NCBI GenBank assembly: GCA_023420245.1
Contig: JAEZWL010000182.1
Span: forward strand, 1 to 6,385
DNA: 6,385 bases
DNA from: Bacillota bacterium
Lineage (GTDB): Bacteria; Bacillota; Clostridia; Oscillospirales; Acutalibacteraceae
Reading direction: 5' to 3'
The notes beneath the pieces were generated by a model. It saw only the letters and a program-made list of their open reading frames with translations, was not told where the DNA came from and did not search any database. The position numbers and the translations under genes were made by a program. The first letter of the stretch is position 1, and each line of letters begins with the position of its first letter. Of the stretch, positions 1-5,732 are shown in pieces.

Positions 1-329
1 AAGCGATTATAAGACCGGAACAGATTGCGGATATCAAAGAAAAATTGAAATCCCTGAATCTGAACGGTATCAGTATCACACAAATTATGGGCTCCGGCTG
101 CCAGAAGGGCTGGACGGAATTCATCCGCGGCGCGGAGGTGGACTACAACTTCCTTCCAAAAATAAAAATCGAACTGGTTGTATCCGACGATCAGCTGGAG
201 GATGTCATTGAGGCCATCATCTCAACCGCGCAAACCGGAGAAATCGGGGACGGCAAAATTTTTATCTCCGACATTCAGGATGCAATCCGGATCCGCACCG
301 GCGAACGCGGCCTCGCGGCACTTGAATAA
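1..329 (+). CDS. P-II family nitrogen regulatory protein (GlnB/GlnK-like), 5' end cut by the window
   Basis: P-II proteins are trimeric sensors of ATP/ADP and 2-oxoglutarate that control ammonium transporters, glutamine synthetase or regulators by contact through a flexible T-loop. Reading from base 3 gives 108 residues starting AIIRPEQ, which lines up with residue 6 of E. coli GlnB, so only about five residues are missing and full length would be about 113 (family about 112). Visible are the T-loop (GCQKGWTEFIRGAE), the strand FLPKIKIELVV, the nucleotide-binding TGEIGDGKIF and the C-terminal IRIRTGERG. Tyr51, the uridylylation site of enteric GlnB, is Val here; a Tyr lies two residues later. 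That fits Gram-positive P-II proteins not controlled by GlnD. A TTG at 45 is internal, not the start. An ammonium transporter gene just upstream is likely but outside the window. GlnB versus GlnK cannot be decided. Confidence 0.95.
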   Translation, partial: AIIRPEQIADIKEKLKSLNLNGISITQIMGSGCQKGWTEFIRGAEVDYNFLPKIKIELVVSDDQLEDVIEAIISTAQTGEIGDGKIFISDIQDAIRIRTGERGLAALE

Positions 330-363
330 CACCTATCGCCGAGCAGCTTGAACTATCTGTCAA

Positions 364-418
364 ACAGCGCGGCAGCTGTGGATGAATTCCACTGCTGCCG
401 CGCTGTCGCGTTTCTTTT
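364..418 (+). terminator. Strong intrinsic terminator after the P-II gene
   Basis: A perfect 13-bp arm pair (ACAGCGCGGCAGC at 364-376 with GCTGCCGCGCTGT at 394-406) continues after one T-T mismatch into GTGGA/TCCAC around a TGAAT loop. CGCG and then TTTCTTTT (411-418) follow on the plus strand. It sits 35 bases after the P-II stop and before the convergent NYN gene. On the minus strand the hairpin is followed by only a short T run, so it is mainly a plus-strand terminator, though the stem could also help stop the facing transcript. A smaller hairpin (ATTTGAA 423-429 with TTCAAAT 442-448) lies between it and the NYN stop codon. Confidence 0.9.
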
Positions 419-450
419 AAGTATTTGAAAGCCGCTTTCACTTCAAATGA

Positions 451-1197
451 TTACTTCTTATTCTTTTCCTTTACATAGACCAGCTTATTATAGCCGTCAC
501 TGTTCCGTTCTGAATAAATATCGAAAATCTCCAATGATTTGCGCAGCGGCGTCAGCTTGCGAAAGCCATAGTTTCTCACGTCAAAATCGGGATAACGCCG
601 TATCAGCATATTACCGATTTCTCCGACAAACGCCCTGCCGTCATCATCCGATATTTCCTGTACAATGATGCGTACGGCGCTCCTGATCGTTTCGAGCGGC
701 GTCATTTCTTTGGCGTCCTCTTCCCCTCCCTCATCGACCAGATTTGCATTTTGAATGGAATCCTGTGCCAACACCTCCAAATAGCGGAATTTATTGCAGG
801 CGGATATAAACGCGGTCGGCGTTTTCTTTTCTCCCATGCCTACGACATACATCCCGGATTCGCGCAGACGAACCGCCAGTCTGGTAAAATCGCTGTCGCT
901 CGACACGATGCAGAAGCCCTCCACATTCCCGGAATACAGAATATCCATCGCGTCAATGATCATCGCCGAGTCAGTGGCGTTTTTCCCGGAAGTGTAGCCG
1001 TACTGCTGTATTGGCGTAATGGAAAAATCAAGCAGCACATTTTTCCACATGCCAAGCGCCGGTTTTGTCCAATCACCGTAAATACGCTTATAGGTTGCAA
1101 CACCGTCGTTTGAGATTTCATCCAGTATCGATTTGATATACTTTTCCGACACATTATCCGCATCAATTAAGACTGCGTAGCGATTTCCTCTTTCCAT
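451..1197 (-). CDS. NYN domain (PIN-like) putative ribonuclease with C-terminal OST-HTH/LOTUS domain
   Basis: This 248-aa protein has the two-domain plan of bacterial LabA/limkain-type proteins. Residues 5-145 form a NYN domain, a PIN-like metal-dependent RNase fold. The acidic residues expected for a metal centre are present: D12 and D14 in VLIDADN, D76 in NATDSAM, D82/D85 nearby, and D101/D103 in VSSDSDF. Residues about 150-165 are an acidic linker. Residues about 166-243 match an OST-HTH/LOTUS domain, an RNA-binding winged-helix fold (GEIGNMLIRRYPDFDVRNYGF, then KLTPLRKS). The predicted role is RNA cleavage or processing in the cytoplasm; the target is unknown. The ATG at 1197 is preceded by an AGGG-type site about five bases upstream. 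The gene has its own sigma-A promoter (1269-1297), faces the P-II gene, and is divergent from the EAL-GGDEF gene. Family assignment is firm; catalytic activity is inferred. Confidence 0.93.
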   Translation of the reverse strand: MERGNRYAVLIDADNVSEKYIKSILDEISNDGVATYKRIYGDWTKPALGMWKNVLLDFSITPIQQYGYTSGKNATDSAMIIDAMDILYSGNVEGFCIVSSDSDFTRLAVRLRESGMYVVGMGEKKTPTAFISACNKFRYLEVLAQDSIQNANLVDEGGEEDAKEMTPLETIRSAVRIIVQEISDDDGRAFVGEIGNMLIRRYPDFDVRNYGFRKLTPLRKSLEIFDIYSERNSDGYNKLVYVKEKNKK

Positions 1198-1232
1198 TTA
1201 AACCCTTTTAAACCCCTTATCTCTTATATTTG

Positions 1233-1265
1233 AAATTACAATAATGCTAATTTGTAAATTACAAT
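1233..1265. repeat. Direct repeat and small palindrome at the NYN transcription start (operator candidate)
   Basis: The 10-mer AAATTACAAT occurs at 1233-1242 and again at 1256-1265, 23 bases apart. The second copy overlaps a 13-base palindrome, TTGTAAATTACAA (1252-1264), which falls on the predicted +1 of the NYN promoter. The placement would suit a repressor site. The region is very AT-rich, so chance is a real alternative. Confidence 0.35.
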
Positions 1266-1268
1266 TTC

Positions 1269-1297
1269 ATTATAGGCTTTATTAACTATATTATCAA
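1269..1297 (-). promoter_or_regulatory. Sigma-A promoter of the NYN gene
   Basis: On the minus strand, TTGATA (1292-1297) is followed by a 17-base spacer and a perfect TATAAT (1269-1274). Transcription would start near 1262, giving a leader of about 65 bases before the ATG at 1197. Both hexamers and the spacing are near consensus. Confidence 0.8.
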
Positions 1298-1390
1298 TCC
1301 AAAATTTAGATGTAAACATACAATTGGAATAATATTTATTTCTAACCAAAATATAACTGTCTTTTAATGAAAAACACCGGCTTTGTCCGC

Positions 1391-1396
1391 TATAAT
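1391..1396 (+). promoter_or_regulatory. -10 element upstream of the TTG start of the EAL-GGDEF gene
   Basis: A perfect TATAAT lies 30 bases before the TTG at 1427. The -35 position at 17-base spacing (1368-1373, TGAAAA) matches only about half of the consensus, so the promoter may be weak or helped by an activator. Transcription would begin near 1403, inside the longest open frame, so the ATG at 1367 would not be in this transcript. Confidence 0.5.
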
Positions 1397-1412
1397 AATT
1401 CAAGTTTAACAA

Positions 1413-1418
1413 AAGGAG
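1413..1418 (+). promoter_or_regulatory. Ribosome binding site AAGGAG that sets the TTG start at 1427
   Basis: AAGGAG is followed by eight bases and then TTG in the EAL-GGDEF frame. The alternative ATG at 1367 has only T-rich sequence before it (AACTGTCTTTTA) and no Shine-Dalgarno match. This decides the start in favour of 1427. Confidence 0.8.
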
Positions 1419-1426
1419 AATTTGAA

Positions 1427-3178
1427 TTGGAAGATAAAATTTTAAGCCAGTTGGATGATATTATAGACGGAAAGCATATTAAAACGGTATTTCAGCCCAT
1501 TGTTTCGCTGCGGGACGGCTCCATTATCGGACACGAGGCGCTAAGCCGCATTACCTGCTGCTCAGACCTTGCAAACCCCGAGCAGATGTTTCAGGCTGCC
1601 GGCGAAAGCAACCGGCTCTGGGATTTGGAGCAGCTCTGCCGAACCACGGCGCTGCGAACCGCATATCTGAAAATGCAGCCGCCCTACGCCAAAAAGCTGT
1701 TTTTGAACGTAAACCCGAACATCATGCACGACGCAAAATTTAAGCAGGGCTTTACGAAGGAATATTTACAGCAATACGGCATCACTCCGGAAAATATTAT
1801 CTTTGAAATAACGGAACGGAAGGCCATTGATGATATGTCCGGCTTCAAAGGGACGATATCCCATTACAAAAACCAAAGCTACCAGATCGCGGTGGACGAC
1901 GCGGGTGCCGGCTATTCCGGTCTGAATCTGATCAGCGACATCAACCCGCATTTTATTAAGCTGGACATGCAGCTAATCCGCAACATTGATTCTGACAGCA
2001 TTAAATACGCCTTGGTTCGCAGCATGGTGGAGCTTTCTCATATTTCCAATATCAGCCTAATTGCCGAGGGCGTAGAAACCAAGGAGGAGCTGACGACTCT
2101 TATCAATCTGGGCGTACAGTACGCGCAGGGATATCTCCTGCAAAGACCAAACGAAAATATCGAGGACATCAGCCCGGCAATATTACAGATTCTAAACGAA
2201 GTGAACCAGCGGAAAAATCATATTTTCGGGGGAACGGTAAGCAACACCTTTATTGAAAATATCTGTACGGAATCCGAAACCATACCGCCCTGCTCCAAGG
2301 TGGAGGAGGTTTTCGACAGGCTGAAACAGGACTCCGCCTCGTTTGGTCTGTGTGTGGTGGAAGAAGGCGCCGTGCTGGGCGTGGTAACGAAATCCCGGCT
2401 GGTATTACAGCTCAGCGGTCGATACGGGTTCAGCCTGAACGGCAGAAGATATATTTCAAGTCTGATGGATTGCGATTTTTTATCGGTAGACTGCAAAACC
2501 CCAATCAGCGCGGTGTCACACATGGCGATGTCGCGTCCTGCGGAAAAGCTGTACGATTTTATTGTCGTTACAAAAAACGACAAATATCTCGGAACCGTAA
2601 CAATCAAGGACCTGTTGCAGAAAACAACGGAAATCGAGGTGGTAAACGCGAAATATCAGAATCCGCTTTCCGGTCTGCCCGGCAACCTGGTCATTGAACA
2701 GAAAATTACCAAATGCATCTCCGATGAGGCGCAGTATTGTGTTATTTACATCGACATCGACAATTTCAAAGCTTACAACGATGTTTACGGATTCGAGAAC
2801 GGAGACAGGATCATTAAGCTGTTGGCCGACACCATCCTGACCTATTTGCCAAAGGAACAATTTGTGGGACATATCGGCGGAGACGATTTTGTCGTAATCC
2901 TGAATAATTACGAGGGAGCCGGACTTTGCGGGCTGATTATCGACGCGTTCAGTAAAAAGGGGTTACAGTACTACAACGCGCAGGATATCGCAAACGGATA
3001 CATTACCGCCGAGAACCGGCGAGGAAAAATAGAAAAATTCCCGCTCATCTCCCTGTCGATTGCGGGAATCAGCAATAAAACCCGGCATTATTCCGGTGTG
3101 AACGAGCTGACTGAAGAGCTGGCAAGACTGAAAAAGAAAAGCAAGCAGCAGTGTGGAAACAGCTGCTGCCTGCATTAA
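1427..3178 (+). CDS. Bifunctional EAL-CBS-CBS-GGDEF cyclic-di-GMP phosphodiesterase/diguanylate cyclase
   Basis: This 583-aa cytoplasmic protein has no signal peptide or membrane segment. Residues about 5-258 are an EAL phosphodiesterase domain with the expected catalytic set: E37-A-L39, N94 in LNVNP, E127 in EITER, D157/D158 in DDAGAGYS, K178 in KLD, E214/E217 in EGVE and Q234 in QGYL. It should therefore hydrolyse cyclic-di-GMP. Residues about 280-402 form a tandem CBS pair, usually a nucleotide-sensing module. Residues about 411-573 are a GGDEF domain (PLSGLPGN, DIDNFKAYND) whose active-site loop at 484-488 reads GGDDF. The inhibitory RxxD I-site expected at 475-478 is absent (PKEQ). The tail is Lys-rich and ends CGNSCCLH. 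The start is the TTG at 1427 because of the AAGGAG upstream; the ATG at 1367 would add 20 residues. Which activity dominates, and what the CBS pair binds, cannot be read from sequence. Confidence 0.94.
   Translation: MEDKILSQLDDIIDGKHIKTVFQPIVSLRDGSIIGHEALSRITCCSDLANPEQMFQAAGESNRLWDLEQLCRTTALRTAYLKMQPPYAKKLFLNVNPNIMHDAKFKQGFTKEYLQQYGITPENIIFEITERKAIDDMSGFKGTISHYKNQSYQIAVDDAGAGYSGLNLISDINPHFIKLDMQLIRNIDSDSIKYALVRSMVELSHISNISLIAEGVETKEELTTLINLGVQYAQGYLLQRPNENIEDISPAILQILNEVNQRKNHIFGGTVSNTFIENICTESETIPPCSKVEEVFDRLKQDSASFGLCVVEEGAVLGVVTKSRLVLQLSGRYGFSLNGRRYISSLMDCDFLSVDCKTPISAVSHMAMSRPAEKLYDFIVVTKNDKYLGTVTIKDLLQKTTEIEVVNAKYQNPLSGLPGNLVIEQKITKCISDEAQYCVIYIDIDNFKAYNDVYGFENGDRIIKLLADTILTYLPKEQFVGHIGGDDFVVILNNYEGAGLCGLIIDAFSKKGLQYYNAQDIANGYITAENRRGKIEKFPLISLSIAGISNKTRHYSGVNELTEELARLKKKSKQQCGNSCCLH
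3131..3173 (-). terminator. degV terminator lying inside the 3' coding end of the EAL-GGDEF gene
   Basis: On the minus strand, 13 bases past the degV stop, GCA-G-GCAGCAG pairs with CTGCTGC-T-TGC (plus-strand arms 3141-3151 and 3163-3173, one mismatch). TTTTCTTTTT (3131-3140) follows directly. On the plus strand the same DNA encodes the last Lys-rich residues of the EAL-GGDEF protein. In the plus direction the nearest T run (3181-3188) starts seven bases after the stem, so termination of the EAL-GGDEF transcript here would be weaker. Confidence 0.8.
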
Positions 3179-3186
3179 CATTTTCT

Positions 3187-4026
3187 TTAAAAGCCGACCA
3201 TAAGTCCGCCGTTTTCGCAATAAAAACTGGTAAGCCCCCGTGTCTGTAAAACCGTGATTTTTGCGGTGAGACAGGTGTGGGTAATCAGCTCCTTCAGACG
3301 CTGTGCACCCTTGAGATTGTTGCAGTGCGTAATAACGACCGGTTTTCCGGTTATATTTTTCATTTTTCCAATCAGCTCCACCATAAGCTGAATGGCGCGC
3401 TCCTCGCCGCGTGGTTTTTGCTGAACTTTTATTTTCCCCTCCGGGGTATTGGATGCGATCGCCCGGATTCCTAACGTAGCGGCCAGCTTCCCTACCAGAG
3501 CAGGCATTCTGCCGGTTTTAATCAGGTTATCGAATGTACTGAGTGAGAAAAGCAGAAAAAGGCTGCTGGAATATGTCTCTAGCTGCGCGGTTATTTCTTC
3601 GAAGCTGTAGCCGTCGCGAATCAGCTCCTCCGCCTTGCGGATAATCAATACCAATCCGCCCCCGGTACTATGGGAATCCAGCACATGGATTTTTTTCTCC
3701 GGAAACTCCTCCAAAACCATATCTCTAGCAACCAGAGCGCTGTTGTAGGTTCCGCTCAGCGCGCTGGTCATGGCAACCGCTATTGTCTGGTCGCTTTTGC
3801 GGAATTCCTCCGCCCAGCTTTCCGGAGAAGGGCACGCGGAGGAGGACGGACCTTTATAGGTTTGCATATGACCCAGCATAAGGTTTATATTGAGGGAATC
3901 GTCATCCACATATTCCGTGTCGCCCACTCTGATTCTAAGTGGCACCTTGGCAAAATAAGCGCAGAAATTGCGGGACAATTCCTCCGGAAAATCGCATGAG
4001 CTGTCTGAAACGATACTCCATGTCAT
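3187..4026 (-). CDS. DegV family protein (FakB-like fatty-acid-binding protein)
   Basis: DegV/FakB proteins bind a fatty acid and present it to the kinase FakA for phosphorylation, feeding exogenous fatty acids into phospholipid synthesis. No fakA gene is visible here. The 279-aa protein has the family's usual length and motif order: N-terminal IVSDSSCD (D8, D12), SSACPS (61-66), SALSGTYNSA (88-97), VLDSHSTGGG (115-124), LIKTGRMP (168-175), QKPRGEERA (203-211), ITHCNN (232-237) and C-terminal NGGLMVGF. The ATG at 4026 is chosen because GGGAAG lies seven bases upstream and the protein then begins MTWSIVSDSS as relatives do. The in-frame ATG at 4041 would add five residues and lacks a ribosome binding site. 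The gene has its own promoter and terminator and converges on the EAL-GGDEF gene. The bound lipid and physiological role are inferred from the family. Confidence 0.93.
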   Translation of the reverse strand: MTWSIVSDSSCDFPEELSRNFCAYFAKVPLRIRVGDTEYVDDDSLNINLMLGHMQTYKGPSSSACPSPESWAEEFRKSDQTIAVAMTSALSGTYNSALVARDMVLEEFPEKKIHVLDSHSTGGGLVLIIRKAEELIRDGYSFEEITAQLETYSSSLFLLFSLSTFDNLIKTGRMPALVGKLAATLGIRAIASNTPEGKIKVQQKPRGEERAIQLMVELIGKMKNITGKPVVITHCNNLKGAQRLKELITHTCLTAKITVLQTRGLTSFYCENGGLMVGF

Positions 4027-4078
4027 AAAAGCACTTCCCATTTCGTGATATGGTTTTTAATATTAGGTGTGTTAGTTT

Positions 4079-4107
4079 ATATTACCATAATTATCTTTGC
4101 TTTTCAA
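4079..4107 (-). promoter_or_regulatory. Extended -10 sigma-A promoter of degV
   Basis: On the minus strand, TTGAAA (4102-4107) is followed by a 17-base spacer ending in TGG and then TAATAT (4079-4084). The TGn just before the hexamer is an extended -10. Transcription would start near 4072, giving a leader of about 45 bases before the ATG at 4026. Confidence 0.72.
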
Positions 4108-4140
4108 TTCAATTTAAAATTAAATATAAATAAATAGTGA

Positions 4141-4191
4141 TTAACTTGCAAAACACCTTGATTTTTTCAATGACGAGGGTTTTGTCGTTAA
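4141..4191. repeat. Imperfect inverted repeat upstream of the degV promoter
   Basis: Three nested arm pairs are visible: TTAAC/GTTAA (4141-4145, 4187-4191), CAAAAC/GTTTTG (4149-4154, 4179-4184) and TTGA/TCAA (4158-4161, 4167-4170), with short bulges between them. It lies 34 bases upstream of the degV -35 box and 64 bases past the stop of the 58-codon ORF. It could be a transcript-end hairpin for that ORF or a binding site acting on degV. Neither is proven. Confidence 0.4.
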
Positions 4192-4213
4192 CGGACTATA
4201 TGTATTAAAGCAC

Positions 4214-4252
4214 AAAAATGCTTGTCCAAATTTTCCGAAAAAGATTTTGGAC
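4214..4252 (-). terminator. Possible weak terminator of the 58-aa ORF
   Basis: On the minus strand, GTCCAAA pairs with TTTGGAC (plus-strand 4246-4252 and 4224-4230) with an inner TTTT/AAAA pair and a four-base bulge. A T5 run follows at 4214-4218, five bases after the stem. The hairpin starts three bases after the ORF stop. The stem is AT-rich and the T run is short, so this is tentative. Confidence 0.35.
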
Positions 4253-4254
4253 TG

Positions 4255-4431
4255 TTAATCAAAAATCATTTTTTTCGGAGCGACCATTTCAATGGTTCCG
4301 TACTCAAAGAAGCGCCCGTTTACAATACAGTCGTGAATGAAATACGCGGCAGGATAGCCCAGGCCGATCAGCAGCTTTGCCGCGCTCCGTCCAACCTCCA
4401 CGTCTCCAAACTCCATGACAAAGCTCATCAT
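4255..4431 (-). CDS. Small hypothetical protein, 58 aa
   Basis: I do not recognise this protein. The frame begins with tandem ATGs (4431 and 4428) and ends with TAA at 4255. A run of six G on the minus strand (4438-4443) lies six bases before the first ATG and could act as a Shine-Dalgarno site. The product starts MMSFVMEFGDVEVGRSAAK, has a fairly hydrophobic middle (KLLIGLGYPAAYFIHDCIV, residues about 19-37), and ends VAPKKMIFD. Third positions are often G or C (CTG, GGC, GCG), like the neighbouring real genes, and the hairpin at 4214-4252 follows the stop. A TTG-started 112-codon frame on the opposite strand (4222-4560) has no ribosome binding site. It could be a genuine small protein or the decayed end of a larger gene. 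Confidence 0.5.
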   Translation of the reverse strand: MMSFVMEFGDVEVGRSAAKLLIGLGYPAAYFIHDCIVNGRFFEYGTIEMVAPKKMIFD

Positions 4432-4482
4432 CCGTATCCCCCCGCTGACTTTTCTTACTGTATTTTATGCTCTAATTATGCT

Positions 4483-4552
4483 CACCGTTCCTTTCATTTC
4501 TTATACATGGAAGGAGCAATTTTCCTTCCGTATAGAAGTTGTGCGAACGGTG
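4483..4552. repeat. Nested 70-nt palindrome, probable RNA hairpin or cruciform
   Basis: The outer arms CACCGTTC (4483-4490) and GAACGGTG (4545-4552) match perfectly. Inside are TATAC/GTATA (4502-4506, 4530-4534) and GGAAGGA/TCCTTCC (4509-4515, 4523-4529) around a seven-base loop, all sharing nearly the same centre. TTTC/GAAG (4497-4500, 4535-4538) can add pairs with one G-U and a bulged T. No T tract follows on either strand, so it is not an ordinary terminator. It lies 51 bases upstream of the 58-aa ORF in that ORF's direction, and past the LysM gene's terminator. It might be a structured leader, a small RNA, or a small repeat element; no second copy is in the window. Confidence 0.6.
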
Positions 4553-4607
4553 ATAAATAACATATACGTGGAGAGATAGCAATTGACTATAAAATTCAAT
4601 CAGCTGA

Positions 4608-4647
4608 AACAAAGAATAAGCGGCAACCCCAACGGATCACCGCTTAT
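4608..4647 (-). terminator. Intrinsic terminator of the LysM gene
   Basis: Fifteen bases past the LysM stop on the minus strand, ATAAGCGG pairs perfectly with CCGCTTAT (plus-strand 4640-4647 and 4616-4623). A short inner ATCC/GGGT pairing is possible, and TTCTTTGTT (4607-4615) follows immediately. No T run follows on the plus strand. Confidence 0.78.
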
Positions 4648-4661
4648 AAAATACGCCGATT

Positions 4662-5675
4662 CTATTTTTTGCCCGCGGCGGTCAGAATGCTGTCGCGGTG
4701 CTGCTGCTCATACGTTGGGTCCGCGCCCGGATTATGAGCCAGGCTGTTATAGAGATACAAATCAAAATGTCCGGTAACATTGTTTGCCGCTATTGTGTCA
4801 AAGGAGTGCGGCATTCCGGAGAGTGAAGCCGCAAAATTAATCCCCTTATGGTAAATCACAACCGGACGGGGCTTCCACACCCAGCTCGGGAAAAGCTTTT
4901 TCATCGTCAGTGTATCGTTCGCGGTCAGCGGCTCCACATCGGAGTGATTCAGACCGCCCAGCATCTTCACCTTGAACTGGAGACCCGTCTGAACATCGGT
5001 AATCAGAAAAACATCATTTCGCTTGATCAGATATTTCCCGTCCAAAAACCAGTCGACCAGCTTGCCAACCCTTGCGGGGGAGGCACTTTCACCCGGCATC
5101 ACCGCGTAATTTCTCGGCGCGTAGCCGTTAATTGCTATTTTCTGGCCTTCGTTGAGCCATTCGTCCGGTTCCATGTAATTGTACTTTAATATATCGGATT
5201 GCGGTACGCCGAATTTGGACGCAACCACGCTTACATAATCGCCCGCCTTCACCGTGTAAGTAACCGAGGGCCACTTCAAAACCGGGGCGGGCTTTGCATT
5301 CTGGCTTGCCCCGGGGATATACAATACCTGATTCGGGTAAATACCCGTACCGGTTAAGCCGTTAAAGCTCACGATTTTATCGGCTGTTGTTCCATATTTC
5401 TGTGAGATGAGCCATAGGGTATCGCCGCTCTTAACCGTATATTTCTGAGCCGGCCGGAGGGTCAGCTTTTGACCGGCGTAGATGGCATCCGCCGTCAGAC
5501 CGTTATACTGCTTTAGCTGCGCTACCGTCAGACCGTTCGCACTGGATATTTTCCATAGGCTGTCGCCGGATTTTACCGTGTAAACCGTACCCGCCGCAGA
5601 CACCGAAACCCTTATCATAAATGACAACAATAGCATAACTATAGCTGTGGCAAGAATACGTTCTGCATATCTCAT
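4662..5675 (-). CDS. Secreted protein with three LysM domains and a conserved His-rich C-terminal domain
   Basis: This 337-aa protein starts with a signal peptide (positive residues, hydrophobic ATAIVMLLLSFMI, then VSVSAAG, cleavage probably near residue 28). LysM repeats, which bind peptidoglycan or spore cortex glycan, lie at about 32-74 (YTVKSGDSLWKIS), 79-121 (YTVKSGDTLWLIS) and 140-182 (YTVKAGDYVSVVA). The third is more divergent. Residues about 190-337 form a separate domain with strongly patterned residues: GGLNHSDVEPLT (240-251), WVWKPRPVVI (265-274), GMPHS (287-291), GHFDLYLYNS (302-311), H314 and H326. I recall similar C-terminal regions in LysM proteins of other spore-forming Firmicutes, without a known function. 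The His/Asp pattern would suit a metal site, which is inference. ATCCTCC at 5684-5690 (GGAGGAT on the minus strand) lies eight bases before the ATG. The gene has its own terminator. A wall or spore-coat location is likely. Confidence 0.93.
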   Translation of the reverse strand: MRYAERILATAIVMLLLSFMIRVSVSAAGTVYTVKSGDSLWKISSANGLTVAQLKQYNGLTADAIYAGQKLTLRPAQKYTVKSGDTLWLISQKYGTTADKIVSFNGLTGTGIYPNQVLYIPGASQNAKPAPVLKWPSVTYTVKAGDYVSVVASKFGVPQSDILKYNYMEPDEWLNEGQKIAINGYAPRNYAVMPGESASPARVGKLVDWFLDGKYLIKRNDVFLITDVQTGLQFKVKMLGGLNHSDVEPLTANDTLTMKKLFPSWVWKPRPVVIYHKGINFAASLSGMPHSFDTIAANNVTGHFDLYLYNSLAHNPGADPTYEQQHRDSILTAAGKK

Positions 5676-5732
5676 AATTAATCATCCTCCATTCCATTGT
5701 TTTTGTGCAATTTCATGTCGAACCGTGTATTC

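Noticed and set aside
45..329. P-II gene starting at TTG 45
   Set aside because: The frame is open to the window edge and residues before this codon match the P-II N-terminus, so the true start is left of the window.
364..406. Hairpin as a transposon end or attachment site
   Set aside because: Its place right after a stop codon and the following T-rich tract explain it as an intrinsic terminator.
751..1113. Plus-strand open frame of 120 codons opposite the NYN gene
   Set aside because: It is the antisense shadow of a clearly identified NYN domain and has no recognisable domain of its own.
4483..4552. Palindrome as a Rho-independent terminator
   Set aside because: Neither strand has a T tract directly after the outer or inner stem.
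4222..4560. Plus-strand open frame of 112 codons in the 620-base gap
   Set aside because: It starts at TTG with no ribosome binding site, has no recognisable domain, runs through the palindrome, and lies antisense to the better supported 58-aa frame.
4583..4777. Plus-strand open frame of 64 codons
   Set aside because: It starts at TTG, runs through the LysM terminator hairpin and into the antisense of the LysM gene's conserved C-terminus.
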